26,326 nucleotides of DNA from Candidatus Dadabacteria bacterium. Its GTDB lineage: Bacteria > J088. Shown one piece after another: positions 8,391-16,164 of this stretch. The stretch is taken from assembly GCA_003695505.1 (NCBI GenBank), contig RFIY01000040.1:1-26326 (forward strand). The letters are read 5' to 3'. The position numbers and the translations under genes were made by a program. The notes under the pieces were generated by a model. That model was not told where the DNA came from, did not search any database, and was given only the letters and a program-made list of their open reading frames with translations. Each line of letters opens with the position of its first letter. Position 1 is the first letter of the stretch.

Positions 8391-9007
8391 TGTCGCTGAA
8401 ACGAACCCTGATTCTGGCCACCTGCTCCGCACTGGCTGTCGGCTGTGCCTCCGCACCGAAGCCAAACGCAACGTATGTGAATCCCGATGAGGCCGGCAAG
8501 GTCACCGGTGTCGGCATCGAGAGCCAGGATATTCGCGCGATGACCGACCGGATGGTGCGCGATATGCTGGCCAACCCGGTGATCGCCCGGCTGCAGAATC
8601 CGCCTTATGTCATCATCGACGATGCCTACTTCGTCAACGAAGGCTCACAGCCGATCAACAAGCGCCTGATTACCGAACGGCTGATGATCGAATTGAACCG
8701 CGCGGCCGCGGGACGGATGCTGTTTGTCGAGCGGCAGGCCGAGGACATGGTGCGCGAGGAGCGCGAACGCAAACGTGCCGGCGAGATCGGCGCCGGCGCG
8801 AACGCCCCTGTACGGCAGGTGGCCGGTGCCGACTACCGGTTGACCGGGCGCATCATGACGCTCGATCAGATCGACCCGAAAACCGGGCGTCAGGGCCGTT
8901 ACTACCAGATCACATTCAAGCTGGTCGATCTTGAATCCGGCCTGACCGTCTGGTCGAATCTGTACGAGTTCAAGAAAGAAGCCGAAGCGGGCGTGCTGTA
9001 CCGCTGA
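8390..9007 (+). CDS. lpoB: LpoB-family outer-membrane lipoprotein (penicillin-binding protein activator)
   Basis: In Enterobacteria LpoB reaches through the peptidoglycan and activates PBP1b. The 205-residue product has a signal peptide with lipobox LAVGC and a globular domain containing DIRAMTDRMVRDML, NPPYVIIDDAYFVNEGSQPINK, ADYRLTGRIMTLDQID and the closing TVWSNLYEFKKEAE, all typical of the LpoB/CsgG-like alpha/beta fold. AAGGAG (8376-8381) provides a ribosome site. The spacer between lipobox and domain is short, unlike the long disordered linker of E. coli LpoB. A COG3014-like gene and a YcfL-like gene follow, the latter also being lpoB's neighbour in E. coli. Whether PBP1b is the target here is inference. 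Confidence 0.85.
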   Translation: MSLKRTLILATCSALAVGCASAPKPNATYVNPDEAGKVTGVGIESQDIRAMTDRMVRDMLANPVIARLQNPPYVIIDDAYFVNEGSQPINKRLITERLMIELNRAAAGRMLFVERQAEDMVREERERKRAGEIGAGANAPVRQVAGADYRLTGRIMTLDQIDPKTGRQGRYYQITFKLVDLESGLTVWSNLYEFKKEAEAGVLYR

Positions 9008-9014
9008 TGGATCG

Positions 9015-10250
9015 GTGACGCTACGTCCTGCCATTCTGTCCCTGGCGGTCGTGCTGACCGCCTGCGCGACGTCGCAACCGACCCCGACGCGGGAACTGAT
9101 CGACACGAGCCGGATCCCCGCCGATGTACCGGTCGCGTTGCAACGCGCGTGGTGGCCGATTGTCGCGGCGCCAGCCCGCGACCGCGTGCTGCACCGGCTC
9201 AACTTCGCGCTGGCTGCGGCGCGCGCCGGCGCATTTCGTCCGGCCGAACGGGAGTTCGACCAGGCGCTCAACGCCATCGCGTCCGTATTCAGTGACCGCA
9301 AGAACGCGAAGAAGGCGCTCAAGCTCTGGTACGAAGAGGGCATGAAGGACTTCAAGGGCGAGCCGTACGAGCGCGCGATGGCCTACGGTTATCGCGGACT
9401 GCTCTATGCGCTCGCCGGAGAGTACGACAATGCCCGTGCAGCGTTCGAGTCCGGCTTTCAGCAGGATGCCGTCGCGATCGATGCCGATACGGTCGCCGAC
9501 TTCAGCTCGCTGCTCTATCTGAAAGCGTGGGCGTCGGCCCATATGCCGATTAGTCGCAGCCTGGCCCAAGATGACTGGGACGACTACCAGAAGCTGGTGC
9601 CGCAATCGCCGTTGCGGCGTCCGGCGGGGCGAATTGCGATCATCGAGACTGGCAGTGCCCCGCGCAAGGTCGCCGACGGCGTCGGGCACGCGGAACTGGT
9701 CTATCGGCGCGGCAAGGGCTACCAGCCGAACCATTTGCAGACGGCGAATGGCGCCGTGCGGATCGCCTTGCTCGAGGATCTGTTCTTGCAGGCGGCGACG
9801 CGCGGTCCGCGCTTTGTCGACCGGATCATTCAGAACAAGGCGCAGTTCATGGAACGCTCTCTGGCGACCGGGACGGTGCTGTCCGAGATCGGGGATGCGG
9901 CCTGGATTGCGAACATCTGGAGTACGGCCGCGGGCGCCGGGAAGGTTGGCATGGGCGCCGGATACGCCAGCGATGCGCTGGGGCTGGCCAGCGCGATCAG
10001 CCTGCTTTTGTCGGCAAAGGCCAATCCGCATGTCGATACCCGTTACTGGGCCGAACTGCCGGATCGGCTCTACGTCGTCGAACTCGCTGACGGAGCGACG
10101 TTGTTCAATGAAACATTCGAACTGACCTACCCCGATGGCTGGTCATTCTCTGTTCCTGCAACCGAAACGGTCGTCGTGCGGTCCGATACGCTGGAGTGGT
10201 ATCGCGTGCCGCATCGGTTTCGTTACCGGCCGCCCATCGTTTATCCCTGA
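9015..10250 (+). CDS. COG3014-like lipoprotein with tetratricopeptide-like helices
   Basis: GTG start 7 nt after lpoB. The 411-residue product has a signal peptide ending in VLTAC (lipidated Cys17). Residues 70-155 form helical repeats, with FKGEPYERAMAYGYRGLLY followed by GEYDNARAAFESGFQQD, a stretch I associate with the COG3014 family often found beside lpoB. The second half has a glycine-rich part (GAGKVGMGAGYASDALGLA) and a beta-rich C-terminus. Its biochemical role is unknown; the operon suggests assembly with LpoB or with peptidoglycan enzymes at the outer membrane. Ribosome site is weak, so translation may depend on coupling to lpoB. Confidence 0.75.
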   Translation: MTLRPAILSLAVVLTACATSQPTPTRELIDTSRIPADVPVALQRAWWPIVAAPARDRVLHRLNFALAAARAGAFRPAEREFDQALNAIASVFSDRKNAKKALKLWYEEGMKDFKGEPYERAMAYGYRGLLYALAGEYDNARAAFESGFQQDAVAIDADTVADFSSLLYLKAWASAHMPISRSLAQDDWDDYQKLVPQSPLRRPAGRIAIIETGSAPRKVADGVGHAELVYRRGKGYQPNHLQTANGAVRIALLEDLFLQAATRGPRFVDRIIQNKAQFMERSLATGTVLSEIGDAAWIANIWSTAAGAGKVGMGAGYASDALGLASAISLLLSAKANPHVDTRYWAELPDRLYVVELADGATLFNETFELTYPDGWSFSVPATETVVVRSDTLEWYRVPHRFRYRPPIVYP

Positions 10251-10265
10251 CGGAAGGAGTCGCCA

Positions 10266-10742
10266 ATGACACCCCGAATCCTGTTCACGCGTCTGATTGT
10301 GGTGGCGCTGGCGCTTGGCGTGGCCAGCGGATGCGGCTGGCGCCGCGAAGGCCCGGCCACCGGTACAAAGGCCGGCACGCTGCGGCAGGGTATCTATGAG
10401 ACGCCCATGGACAGCGTCGTCGTACTTGACCGCGACCTCGCGGTCTGGACGGGACGGAACTGGAGTTCTCGCAGCAAGATCGCGATTCAGCAGCACGGTG
10501 CGCGGCGCGTTGCCAATTCCGGACTCGAAGTCGTCGTCGAAATTCGCAATCGAACCAATGACCCGCTGACGGTCGAGGCGCGGACGACGTTCTACGATGC
10601 CCAGAACCTCGCCGTCGAGCAGGCGTCTGCCTGGCTGCCGGTCAACCTGCCGCCGCAGGGCACCGCAACCTACACGGAATCATCCATGTCGCCGCAGGCC
10701 CAACATTATCTGGTGGAGGTGCGCCGTGGCCATCGTAAATAA
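10266..10742 (+). CDS. YcfL-like (DUF1425) lipoprotein
   Basis: The 158-residue product has a signal peptide with lipobox VASGC and then a single beta-rich domain: LEVVVEIRNRTNDPLTVEAR, TTFYDAQN and LPPQGTATYTESSMSPQA. This immunoglobulin-like 'rhs of sugar' style pattern fits DUF1425, whose E. coli member YcfL is encoded next to lpoB. A clear GGAAGGAG precedes the ATG. The final 17 bp overlap the next lipoprotein gene. Molecular function of the family is not established to my knowledge. Confidence 0.75.
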   Translation: MTPRILFTRLIVVALALGVASGCGWRREGPATGTKAGTLRQGIYETPMDSVVVLDRDLAVWTGRNWSSRSKIAIQQHGARRVANSGLEVVVEIRNRTNDPLTVEARTTFYDAQNLAVEQASAWLPVNLPPQGTATYTESSMSPQAQHYLVEVRRGHRK

Positions 10743-11526
10743 GGTGACGGCCGGCGTTGTCATTGCGGCGCTGGCCGGGTGCACGACGTTTCAGCCCACG
10801 GTGCCGCGCCAGTCGGCGCCCGCGCCGACGCCGTACACGCAGCCGGACGCGGAGTCGGTTCGGCATCAGCCAGTCATGGACGCTGCGGCGACGGAGGGCC
10901 GTTATGACCGGGTCGTACCACGACTCAAGGAGGCACTGGCCGGGCGCAAGGTTCGCGTCGCGATTTTCTGGGATGCCGTGATTCCCGAATCGGATGGCGG
11001 ATGGCAGGCGGACTCGCGGTTGTCGCTCGAACTGGATCATCACGTCAGCCAGCCCCAGGCGACGACCTCCGAGCAGCTTGCCGTGGCACTGTCGCGTGAA
11101 TTCTTTTCGCGGCCGTCGCTCGAATCGGGCACGCCCCCGGCACAGGATCCGCTTGCCGCATTCGTGGTCGGCCGCCTGCTGGACGCCGGTGCCGAGGTCG
11201 CGGATCTGAAGCTGGCTGCGCTGCGCGCGCAGCCGGAACTCGACAAGGATCAGGTGTATCGGCGCATCCGCACGTTGATCGAGCAGGCTGATCTGGTGGT
11301 CGAGGTCTTTACGCAGGGAGACCGCATTGCGGTGCGCGTTCGTGATGTGCGCGAAGCGCGCCTGCGCGCAATCGACAGCCAGACGGTCGGCGACGTCGTG
11401 CGGCGGAGCCGCCCGATACGGATTCTCGACGGCGCCGGCGTCGATGCGCGCAGTGTGACCGACAGGCAGGCCGCCGCGCTGGCGGTTGTCGCGAGCGCGT
11501 TGCGTCAGGCTTTGGCCGAATCGTAA
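10726..11526 (+). CDS. Lipoprotein, unknown family
   Basis: GTG at 10726 is chosen because GGAGGT (10715-10720) lies 5 nt upstream and because it puts a lipoprotein signal with lipobox LAGC at the N-terminus; the longer open frame from 10597 begins with an arginine-rich stretch that is only the shadow of the previous gene. The 266-residue product has a proline-rich linker after the cysteine, then an alpha/beta domain: VRVAIFWDAVIP, LAVALSREFF, VVGRLLDAGAEVADLKLA and IRTLIEQADLVVEVFTQG. The order of elements recalls LpoB/CsgG-type domains, but I cannot assign it. Last gene of the five-lipoprotein operon. Confidence 0.7.
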   Translation: MAIVNKVTAGVVIAALAGCTTFQPTVPRQSAPAPTPYTQPDAESVRHQPVMDAAATEGRYDRVVPRLKEALAGRKVRVAIFWDAVIPESDGGWQADSRLSLELDHHVSQPQATTSEQLAVALSREFFSRPSLESGTPPAQDPLAAFVVGRLLDAGAEVADLKLAALRAQPELDKDQVYRRIRTLIEQADLVVEVFTQGDRIAVRVRDVREARLRAIDSQTVGDVVRRSRPIRILDGAGVDARSVTDRQAAALAVVASALRQALAES

Positions 11527-11585
11527 ATGCCTGCCAGAATGGCTGATCGGCGCGTTCGTCGCTGACCGGTTCGGCGGGCTGGCGG

Positions 11586-12596
11586 CTAACTCCAGATCGA
11601 CCAGATCTGGTCGTGCAGGGCGGCGCGCCAGCGGCGAAAGGCCGCGCCGTCTCCGGGTGCGACCGTGCGGTTGGTCAGCAGGATGATGCCCCGTCCAGTT
11701 GCCGGATCGAGCCAGACCGACGTGCCGGTAAAGCCAAGATGGCCAACGGCGCCGGCGGGGGCGTTGGCGCCCGCCTGGCTCGGGCCGGGACCGACACGAT
11801 CCCAGCCGAGCGGTCTGCCATCGTTCGGCACGGAAAGTGCCTGTTCCCGGAGCGAGGGCGACAGCCGCGCGGTGGCGGGCGGAACCAGCCACAGACGGCA
11901 CAATGCTTCGACGGCCTCCGCGGTCGCGAACAGGCCCGCGTGGCCGGCAATCTCGCCGAGGACGGCCGCGTTGGCGTCGTGCACGTCTCCCCGCAACATC
12001 CGCTGTCTCCAGGCGCAGAAGCCGCTCGGTGCAACATGTCGTGACGCTCCTGCAGACTGCGCCCACGCATACTGATCGGCTGCCAGCCCCGCAAGGGGGG
12101 CAAGTTCGGTTGCCAGCCGCTGGGCCAGGGGGCGCTCTCGGGACGCCAGCGCGCCCAGCAGAATAAAGCCCGCATCGCTATAGCGAGTCGGTGCCGGTGT
12201 TTCTGGCACCTCAGCAGCGACGGCCCGCACCAGCGCATCGGTGGACGTGGCAGACGCATACCACGGCTTCCAGGCCGGCAGCCCGCTGCGGTGGCGCAGC
12301 AGCGCTTCGAGCGTGACACTTCCGACCGGTTTGCCATGCGCCGCGGGCAGCAGATCGCCGATAGCGGTATCCAGGCTGTAGATGCCGCGTGAACAGTCCT
12401 GCAGCACCAGCAGCGTCGTGACGAGTGGTTTGGTCAATGATGCGACATCAAACAGCTCGGCACAGCCCGTTTTCCAGGTTTGTGCGCGACCTCCCGTCGT
12501 GAACCATCGCAACGTCGCATGTCCGAACAGGCCCTGGTTGCGTCCACGTTCGAGCGATCCCTGTATGGCAGACGCGTTGCCTGGATCAGGGCACAT
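11586..12596 (-). CDS. Serine hydrolase of the beta-lactamase / penicillin-binding-protein fold
   Basis: Motifs of class C-like enzymes are present with the start at 12596: SLTK with nucleophile Ser53 and Lys56, YSD (139-141) in the YxN position, and HLGFTGTS near the C-terminus in the KTG position. It could be an esterase, D-amino-acid-releasing peptidase or carboxypeptidase; nothing in the sequence says beta-lactamase activity. The 336-residue form has no signal peptide, so it may be cytoplasmic. A start at 12662 would overlap the preceding gene by 77 bp; 12596 overlaps by 11 bp, but neither has a strong ribosome site. Last gene of the spoVG-led operon. Confidence 0.8.
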   Translation of the reverse strand: MCPDPGNASAIQGSLERGRNQGLFGHATLRWFTTGGRAQTWKTGCAELFDVASLTKPLVTTLLVLQDCSRGIYSLDTAIGDLLPAAHGKPVGSVTLEALLRHRSGLPAWKPWYASATSTDALVRAVAAEVPETPAPTRYSDAGFILLGALASRERPLAQRLATELAPLAGLAADQYAWAQSAGASRHVAPSGFCAWRQRMLRGDVHDANAAVLGEIAGHAGLFATAEAVEALCRLWLVPPATARLSPSLREQALSVPNDGRPLGWDRVGPGPSQAGANAPAGAVGHLGFTGTSVWLDPATGRGIILLTNRTVAPGDGAAFRRWRAALHDQIWSIWS

Positions 12597-13185
12597 CGTC
12601 GGTTGGGGGATCAAATGGGCAGCGCAGCCGGCCCCGGTTCGTGGACAGGCGGCAATCGACATCGGCGACCAGGTCCGGATCGATCGGCCGACGCCGCGCC
12701 GCGTAGTCGAGACGCACCTTGCGCAGCAGTGCGCTTGCTGCGTCCGGGGATGTTCGACTCAGCCACACGCCATACAGATGCATGTCTTCTGCCAGTGGCG
12801 ACGCGGGGCGAAGGTCGCGACGGAGCGTACGGTCGTCGCCCGACATCCACGCAGCCCAGCCGGCCCAGATTCTCAATCGGGCATGTTCCGGATAGCGTCG
12901 CTGCTGTCTCTGCAGCAGGCGTCGCGCAGCCACCGGGTTGCCGCTGCGCAGCAGGCGAGCGCCGAGGTCAGCAATCAGGTCGGGATCATTCGGTGTGGCG
13001 GCCAACGCCGCCCGGGTTTCAGCGATCGCCCGCTCGAGGTCGCCGGACGCATCGGCGGCGGCGGCAATCTGCCGTGCGGCCTGCGGATCATCAGCAGGTT
13101 GAACGCCACGTGTCCAGTGGCGAACCGAACCCGCACAACCGGCCAGAACGATGGCCAGCAAGCTCGTAACGCAGATGCGGTTCAC
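12586..13185 (-). CDS. Lipoprotein with TPR-like repeats
   Basis: GTG start overlaps the previous gene's stop (GTGA), indicating coupled translation. The 199-residue product has a short signal peptide ending in the lipobox VLAGC. Residues 35-110 are helical with TPR spacing (AAADASGDLERAIAETRAAL, PNDPDLIADLGARLLRSGNP, RRLLQRQQRRYPEHARL). The C-terminal half is basic and unassigned. TPR lipoproteins usually scaffold envelope complexes; with the hydrolase downstream and a membrane protein upstream, a periplasmic adaptor role is a reasonable guess only. Confidence 0.7.
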   Translation of the reverse strand: MNRICVTSLLAIVLAGCAGSVRHWTRGVQPADDPQAARQIAAAADASGDLERAIAETRAALAATPNDPDLIADLGARLLRSGNPVAARRLLQRQQRRYPEHARLRIWAGWAAWMSGDDRTLRRDLRPASPLAEDMHLYGVWLSRTSPDAASALLRKVRLDYAARRRPIDPDLVADVDCRLSTNRGRLRCPFDPPTDDVP

Positions 13186-13589
13186 AGGTCTTCGGGGTCG
13201 GGATTGCGAATGCGCCAGACCACGGTCAGGATGCCATCAAGCATCGCGAGCAGCCCTGCCGCTGCGGCGACATCCACGCCCGTGCCACGCAGCGACCGGA
13301 ATGACGTCCCGGCATAGATGGCGCCGGCGAGCAGCGTCAGGCCGGTGATGAGAACGGACACGCCACGCGCCAGCAGATGGGGTATGAACGGCAACAGCAA
13401 CAGCAACAGCCCCGCGGCCGGGAATCCCCACATGCGGTTCAGCCCTTCCGCACGGAGCAGGTCGACGCCACGCAGGTCTCCGCACCAGGGCAACCACAAG
13501 GAGACCGCGACCATCAGCGCGGCCGAACGGGCCGGAATGCCCCAGCGCAACAAGCGCGGCGGACGGGGCTTCAACCGAAAATCATCCAT
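13182..13589 (-). CDS. Small integral membrane protein, unknown
   Basis: With the ATG at 13589 the product has 135 residues, a basic cytoplasmic N-terminus (RLKPRPPRLLRWG) and about four membrane segments near residues 20-36, 53-71, 74-94 and 108-127, ending in an acidic tail NPDPEDL. GAGAGCGG lies a short way upstream. The alternative ATG at 13634 directly abuts a hairpin (13636-13652) and lacks a ribosome site, so it is less likely. The gene lies between spoVG and a lipoprotein and overlaps the latter by 4 bp. No family recognised. Confidence 0.65.
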   Translation of the reverse strand: MDDFRLKPRPPRLLRWGIPARSAALMVAVSLWLPWCGDLRGVDLLRAEGLNRMWGFPAAGLLLLLLPFIPHLLARGVSVLITGLTLLAGAIYAGTSFRSLRGTGVDVAAAAGLLAMLDGILTVVWRIRNPDPEDL

Positions 13590-13635
13590 GGCAAATCCGC
13601 TCTCGCGATCGAGATTGCAGCGTGTTTTGTTCATG

Positions 13636-13652
13636 ATACCCGGGACGGGTAT
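13636..13652 (-). other. Hairpin between spoVG and the membrane-protein gene
   Basis: Perfect 7-bp inverted repeat ATACCCG / CGGGTAT with a 3-nt loop immediately after the spoVG stop. No U-tract follows on the transcribed strand, so it is not a standard terminator. It could be an RNA processing or stability element that separates spoVG expression from the rest of the operon. Confidence 0.4.
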
Positions 13653-13654
13653 GT

Positions 13655-13924
13655 TCAGGGCGCGTCACCGCCGGTCTGTTCGCGCCACGCCGCAAGGATT
13701 TTTTCTTCGAACGCCTGACGGGTCTCCCTGTTGATCGGATGGGCGATGTCGCGAAAGCCTCCGTCGGGATCGCGGCGGCTCGGCATGGCCACGAAAATGC
13801 CGCTGCGCCCTTTGATGATCTTGATGTCCCGCACCAGAAAACAGTCGTCAATGATGACGCGGACGAAAGCCAGAAGCGGCTCCGCATTGCGTACAGGATA
13901 AATCTTGATGTCTGTCAGTTCCAC
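13655..13924 (-). CDS. spoVG: SpoVG family nucleic-acid-binding regulator
   Basis: Recognised from the family core: FVRVIIDDCFLVRDIKIIKG, then GIFVAMPSRRDPDGGFRDIA and HPINRETR (residues 20-69), which follow SpoVG order exactly. The 89-residue length agrees with the usual 85-100. SpoVG proteins bind DNA and RNA and regulate septation, sporulation or virulence genes in Firmicutes and spirochetes; the role here is unknown. GTG at 13924 is taken as start because a strong promoter (13947-13974) would begin transcription near 13940, just downstream of the alternative ATG at 14014, and because the domain begins exactly there (ELTDIKIYPVR). First gene of a four-gene operon; diverges from the PilZ response regulator. 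Confidence 0.88.
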   Translation of the reverse strand: MELTDIKIYPVRNAEPLLAFVRVIIDDCFLVRDIKIIKGRSGIFVAMPSRRDPDGGFRDIAHPINRETRQAFEEKILAAWREQTGGDAP

Positions 13925-13946
13925 GATGTCCGTTCTCTGATTGGGG

Positions 13947-13974
13947 ATTCTAGCAGACGCAGGCTGCCTGTCAA
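13947..13974 (-). promoter_or_regulatory. Near-consensus sigma-70 promoter of the spoVG operon
   Basis: On the minus strand: TTGACA (13974-13969), 16-bp spacer, TAGAAT (13952-13947). The -35 is perfect and the -10 matches 5/6. The start of transcription near 13940 leaves a leader of about 16 nt before the spoVG GTG. One of the two best promoter matches in the window. Confidence 0.7.
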
Positions 13975-14108
13975 GTTTGTCGCAGGACGAAAAATCCTTC
14001 GCGTCATTGCGCAATATGATGGACTGGTGTTACATGTGGTGTTGAATGTGACGCCGTTTGAGTCGATCCACCCGGCTGGCGCAACGGCGAATGTCGGAGC
14101 AGAAAGCG

Positions 14109-14783
14109 ATGAGTGATCAGGTGTTGACAATCCTTCTCGCCGACGATATGGCCCATTTCCTGGATCTGGAACGTTCGTTCCTGCGACGGGCTGAATGTCG
14201 GCTGGTGACGGCCGCCGATGGGGCCGACGCGCTGATCGCGGCAAAACGCGAAACGCCAGATCTGCTGTTGCTCGATGTCGAAATGCCCAAGATGACGGGC
14301 ATCGAGGTCTGCCGTCTGTTGCGGCAGGATGCGGCGTTCAAGAATACGCCCATCGTCATGGTCACTTCAACGGACCGGCGCGAAGAAGCGTTTCGCGCCG
14401 GGGCTACCGATTTCTGGCAGAAACCGATTCGGGAACGGGAGTTTATCGAAGGTATCCGCGAACTCGTGCCCATCCGCATTCGCGAAGATGAACGCGTGCG
14501 CATCGGGTTGCCGGCGCGTCTGCAGCTCGCCGACGGTCGCGACGTCGATGTCATGACGCGCGATGTCTCGACGAGCGGCGCGTACTTTCTGACGAGTGAG
14601 GCTGCCGACGTCGATTCAGAGTTGACCGTGTCTCTGCGTCTTGGTTTCGACGATGCCCCCGTCGTGGAGCTGCGCGGTCGGGTCGTTCGGGTGGCTCAGG
14701 GCGAAGACGGCGGCCTCGCCGTGGCCTTCGACGGGCCGGAATCCGAGATCAGTCGATTGTCCGACTACCTTGCTACACAGTAA
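14109..14783 (+). CDS. Response regulator: receiver domain fused to PilZ domain
   Basis: Residues 1-118 are a CheY-like receiver with acidic pair D12-D13, phospho-acceptor D56 (LLLLDVEMPKMTG), T86 and K105 (WQKPI). Residues 125-220 are a PilZ domain with RxxxR at 125-129 and DVSTSG at 152-157, the two motifs that bind cyclic di-GMP. The protein therefore probably combines a histidine-kinase input with the second messenger. The start at 14109 has GGAG 9 nt upstream; ATG codons at 14091 and 14058 lie in frame but are less well placed. No sensor kinase is nearby. It diverges from spoVG across a 184-bp gap. Output may be motility, pili or exopolysaccharide. Confidence 0.9.
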   Translation: MSDQVLTILLADDMAHFLDLERSFLRRAECRLVTAADGADALIAAKRETPDLLLLDVEMPKMTGIEVCRLLRQDAAFKNTPIVMVTSTDRREEAFRAGATDFWQKPIREREFIEGIRELVPIRIREDERVRIGLPARLQLADGRDVDVMTRDVSTSGAYFLTSEAADVDSELTVSLRLGFDDAPVVELRGRVVRVAQGEDGGLAVAFDGPESEISRLSDYLATQ

Positions 14784-14807
14784 CCATTCACCGGACAGGC
14801 GCGGCCT

Positions 14808-16163
14808 TTAACGGTTGGGTAACGCGCGCTGCGCCATTTCCTCGCGGTAGCGGTCGTGTTCGGCACGAACCTTGCCTGACAGCAGGATCAGTGCCAGCAC
14901 GTTGGGAATCGCCATCAGTCCGAACGATGCATCGCTGAAGTTGACGACAGAATCCAGCTTCCAGACCGCGCCAACGAAAATCATTGCGACGAACGCGGCC
15001 TTGAACGGTAGCGCCGAACGGCGCCCAAACAGATACCAGGCGCCCTGTTCGCCGTAATAGCTCCATGAAATCATCGTCGAAAAGGCAAACAGCAGTACAG
15101 CCGTGTTGACGAAAAAGGTGCCGAAGCCCGTCAGGACCGAATCGAACGCGGCCGCCGTCAGGCCGACGCCGACGCTGATTTCTTCGTAGCGGGTATGAAA
15201 GCCGGTGATGACGATGACCAGGCCGGTCATCGTACAGACGACGATCGTATCGATAAATGGCCCAAGCATCGCGACCAGGCCTTCACGGGCAGGCCACTGC
15301 GTTTTCGCCGCCGCGTGGGCAATCGGTGCCGATCCGAGTCCGGCCTCGTTCGAAAACGTGCCGCGCCGGACGCCCTGTCGGATGACTTCGCCGACGATGC
15401 CGCCCGCAACTGCGTGGCCTGTGAACGCGTCGGCAAAAATGATCGCGAACGCAGCCGGGATGTCGGCGGCGTGGATCAACAGCACGGTCACGGCTCCACC
15501 GATGTAGATCAGGCACATCGCCGGCACGAGCCGCGACGCGACCTGGCCGATCCGACGGATACCACCGATGATCACCAGGGCCACGCCGATCGACAGCCCC
15601 AGGCCCGTCAGCCAGCGTGGCAGACCATAGGCATTGCCCATCGCCTCCGCGACCTGGTTGGCCTGGAACATGTTGCCGCCACCGAAACTTGCGATCGCGA
15701 CGAGTCCGGCAAACAGCATCGCAACGGGTCGCCAGGATGGCCCCAGTCCCTGTTCGATGTAGTACATGGGACCACCGCGAACCGTGCCATCGGCTTCGAC
15801 CTGGCGGTACATCACGGACAGCGTACAGCTCGCCGCCTTCGTTGCCATCCCAATGAAGCCGATCAACCACATCCAGACCAGCGCGCCAGGCCCGCCAGTG
15901 GAAACGGCGATCGCGACACCGGCAATATTGCCCAGACCGATCGTCGCGCTCAGTGCGGCGCTTAGCGCCTGGAAATGAGAAATTTCACCCGGGTCGTGTT
16001 CGTCGTCGTGCTTGCCTCGCAGCAGGTCGATCGCGTGACGAAAGCCGCGGACCTGCGGTAGTCCAAGCCGGACAGTCAGAAACAGACCGGTGCCCGCGAG
16101 CAGAACGACCAGCCACATCCCCCAGATCAGGCCGACGGCCTGCTCGAGCGCTGCGGCGATCAT
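14808..16163 (-). CDS. Sodium:alanine/glycine symporter family (AGCS) transporter
   Basis: Inner-membrane carrier of 451 residues with about ten or eleven hydrophobic segments. Family features include SAALSATIGLGNIAGVA, GGPGALVWMW, GGPMYYIEQGLG, FSNEAGLGSAPIAHA and ISWSYYGEQGAWYLFG, all in AGCS order. Family members take up alanine or glycine with sodium; the actual substrate is not determined by the sequence. It starts 1 nt after the bioB stop, so the two are almost surely cotranscribed. Confidence 0.92.
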   Translation of the reverse strand: MIAAALEQAVGLIWGMWLVVLLAGTGLFLTVRLGLPQVRGFRHAIDLLRGKHDDEHDPGEISHFQALSAALSATIGLGNIAGVAIAVSTGGPGALVWMWLIGFIGMATKAASCTLSVMYRQVEADGTVRGGPMYYIEQGLGPSWRPVAMLFAGLVAIASFGGGNMFQANQVAEAMGNAYGLPRWLTGLGLSIGVALVIIGGIRRIGQVASRLVPAMCLIYIGGAVTVLLIHAADIPAAFAIIFADAFTGHAVAGGIVGEVIRQGVRRGTFSNEAGLGSAPIAHAAAKTQWPAREGLVAMLGPFIDTIVVCTMTGLVIVITGFHTRYEEISVGVGLTAAAFDSVLTGFGTFFVNTAVLLFAFSTMISWSYYGEQGAWYLFGRRSALPFKAAFVAMIFVGAVWKLDSVVNFSDASFGLMAIPNVLALILLSGKVRAEHDRYREEMAQRALPNR

Positions 16164-16164
16164 G

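Noticed and set aside
9021-10031. 336-codon open frame on the minus strand
   Set aside because: Mirror of the COG3014-like gene, which has a signal peptide and family motifs.
11527-11585. Bidirectional terminator between the lipoprotein operon and the hydrolase gene
   Set aside because: No stable stem with a T tract was found on either strand.
10642-12066. 474-codon open frame on the minus strand
   Set aside because: Runs across the last lipoprotein gene and the hydrolase in a wrong frame; arginine-rich with no domain.
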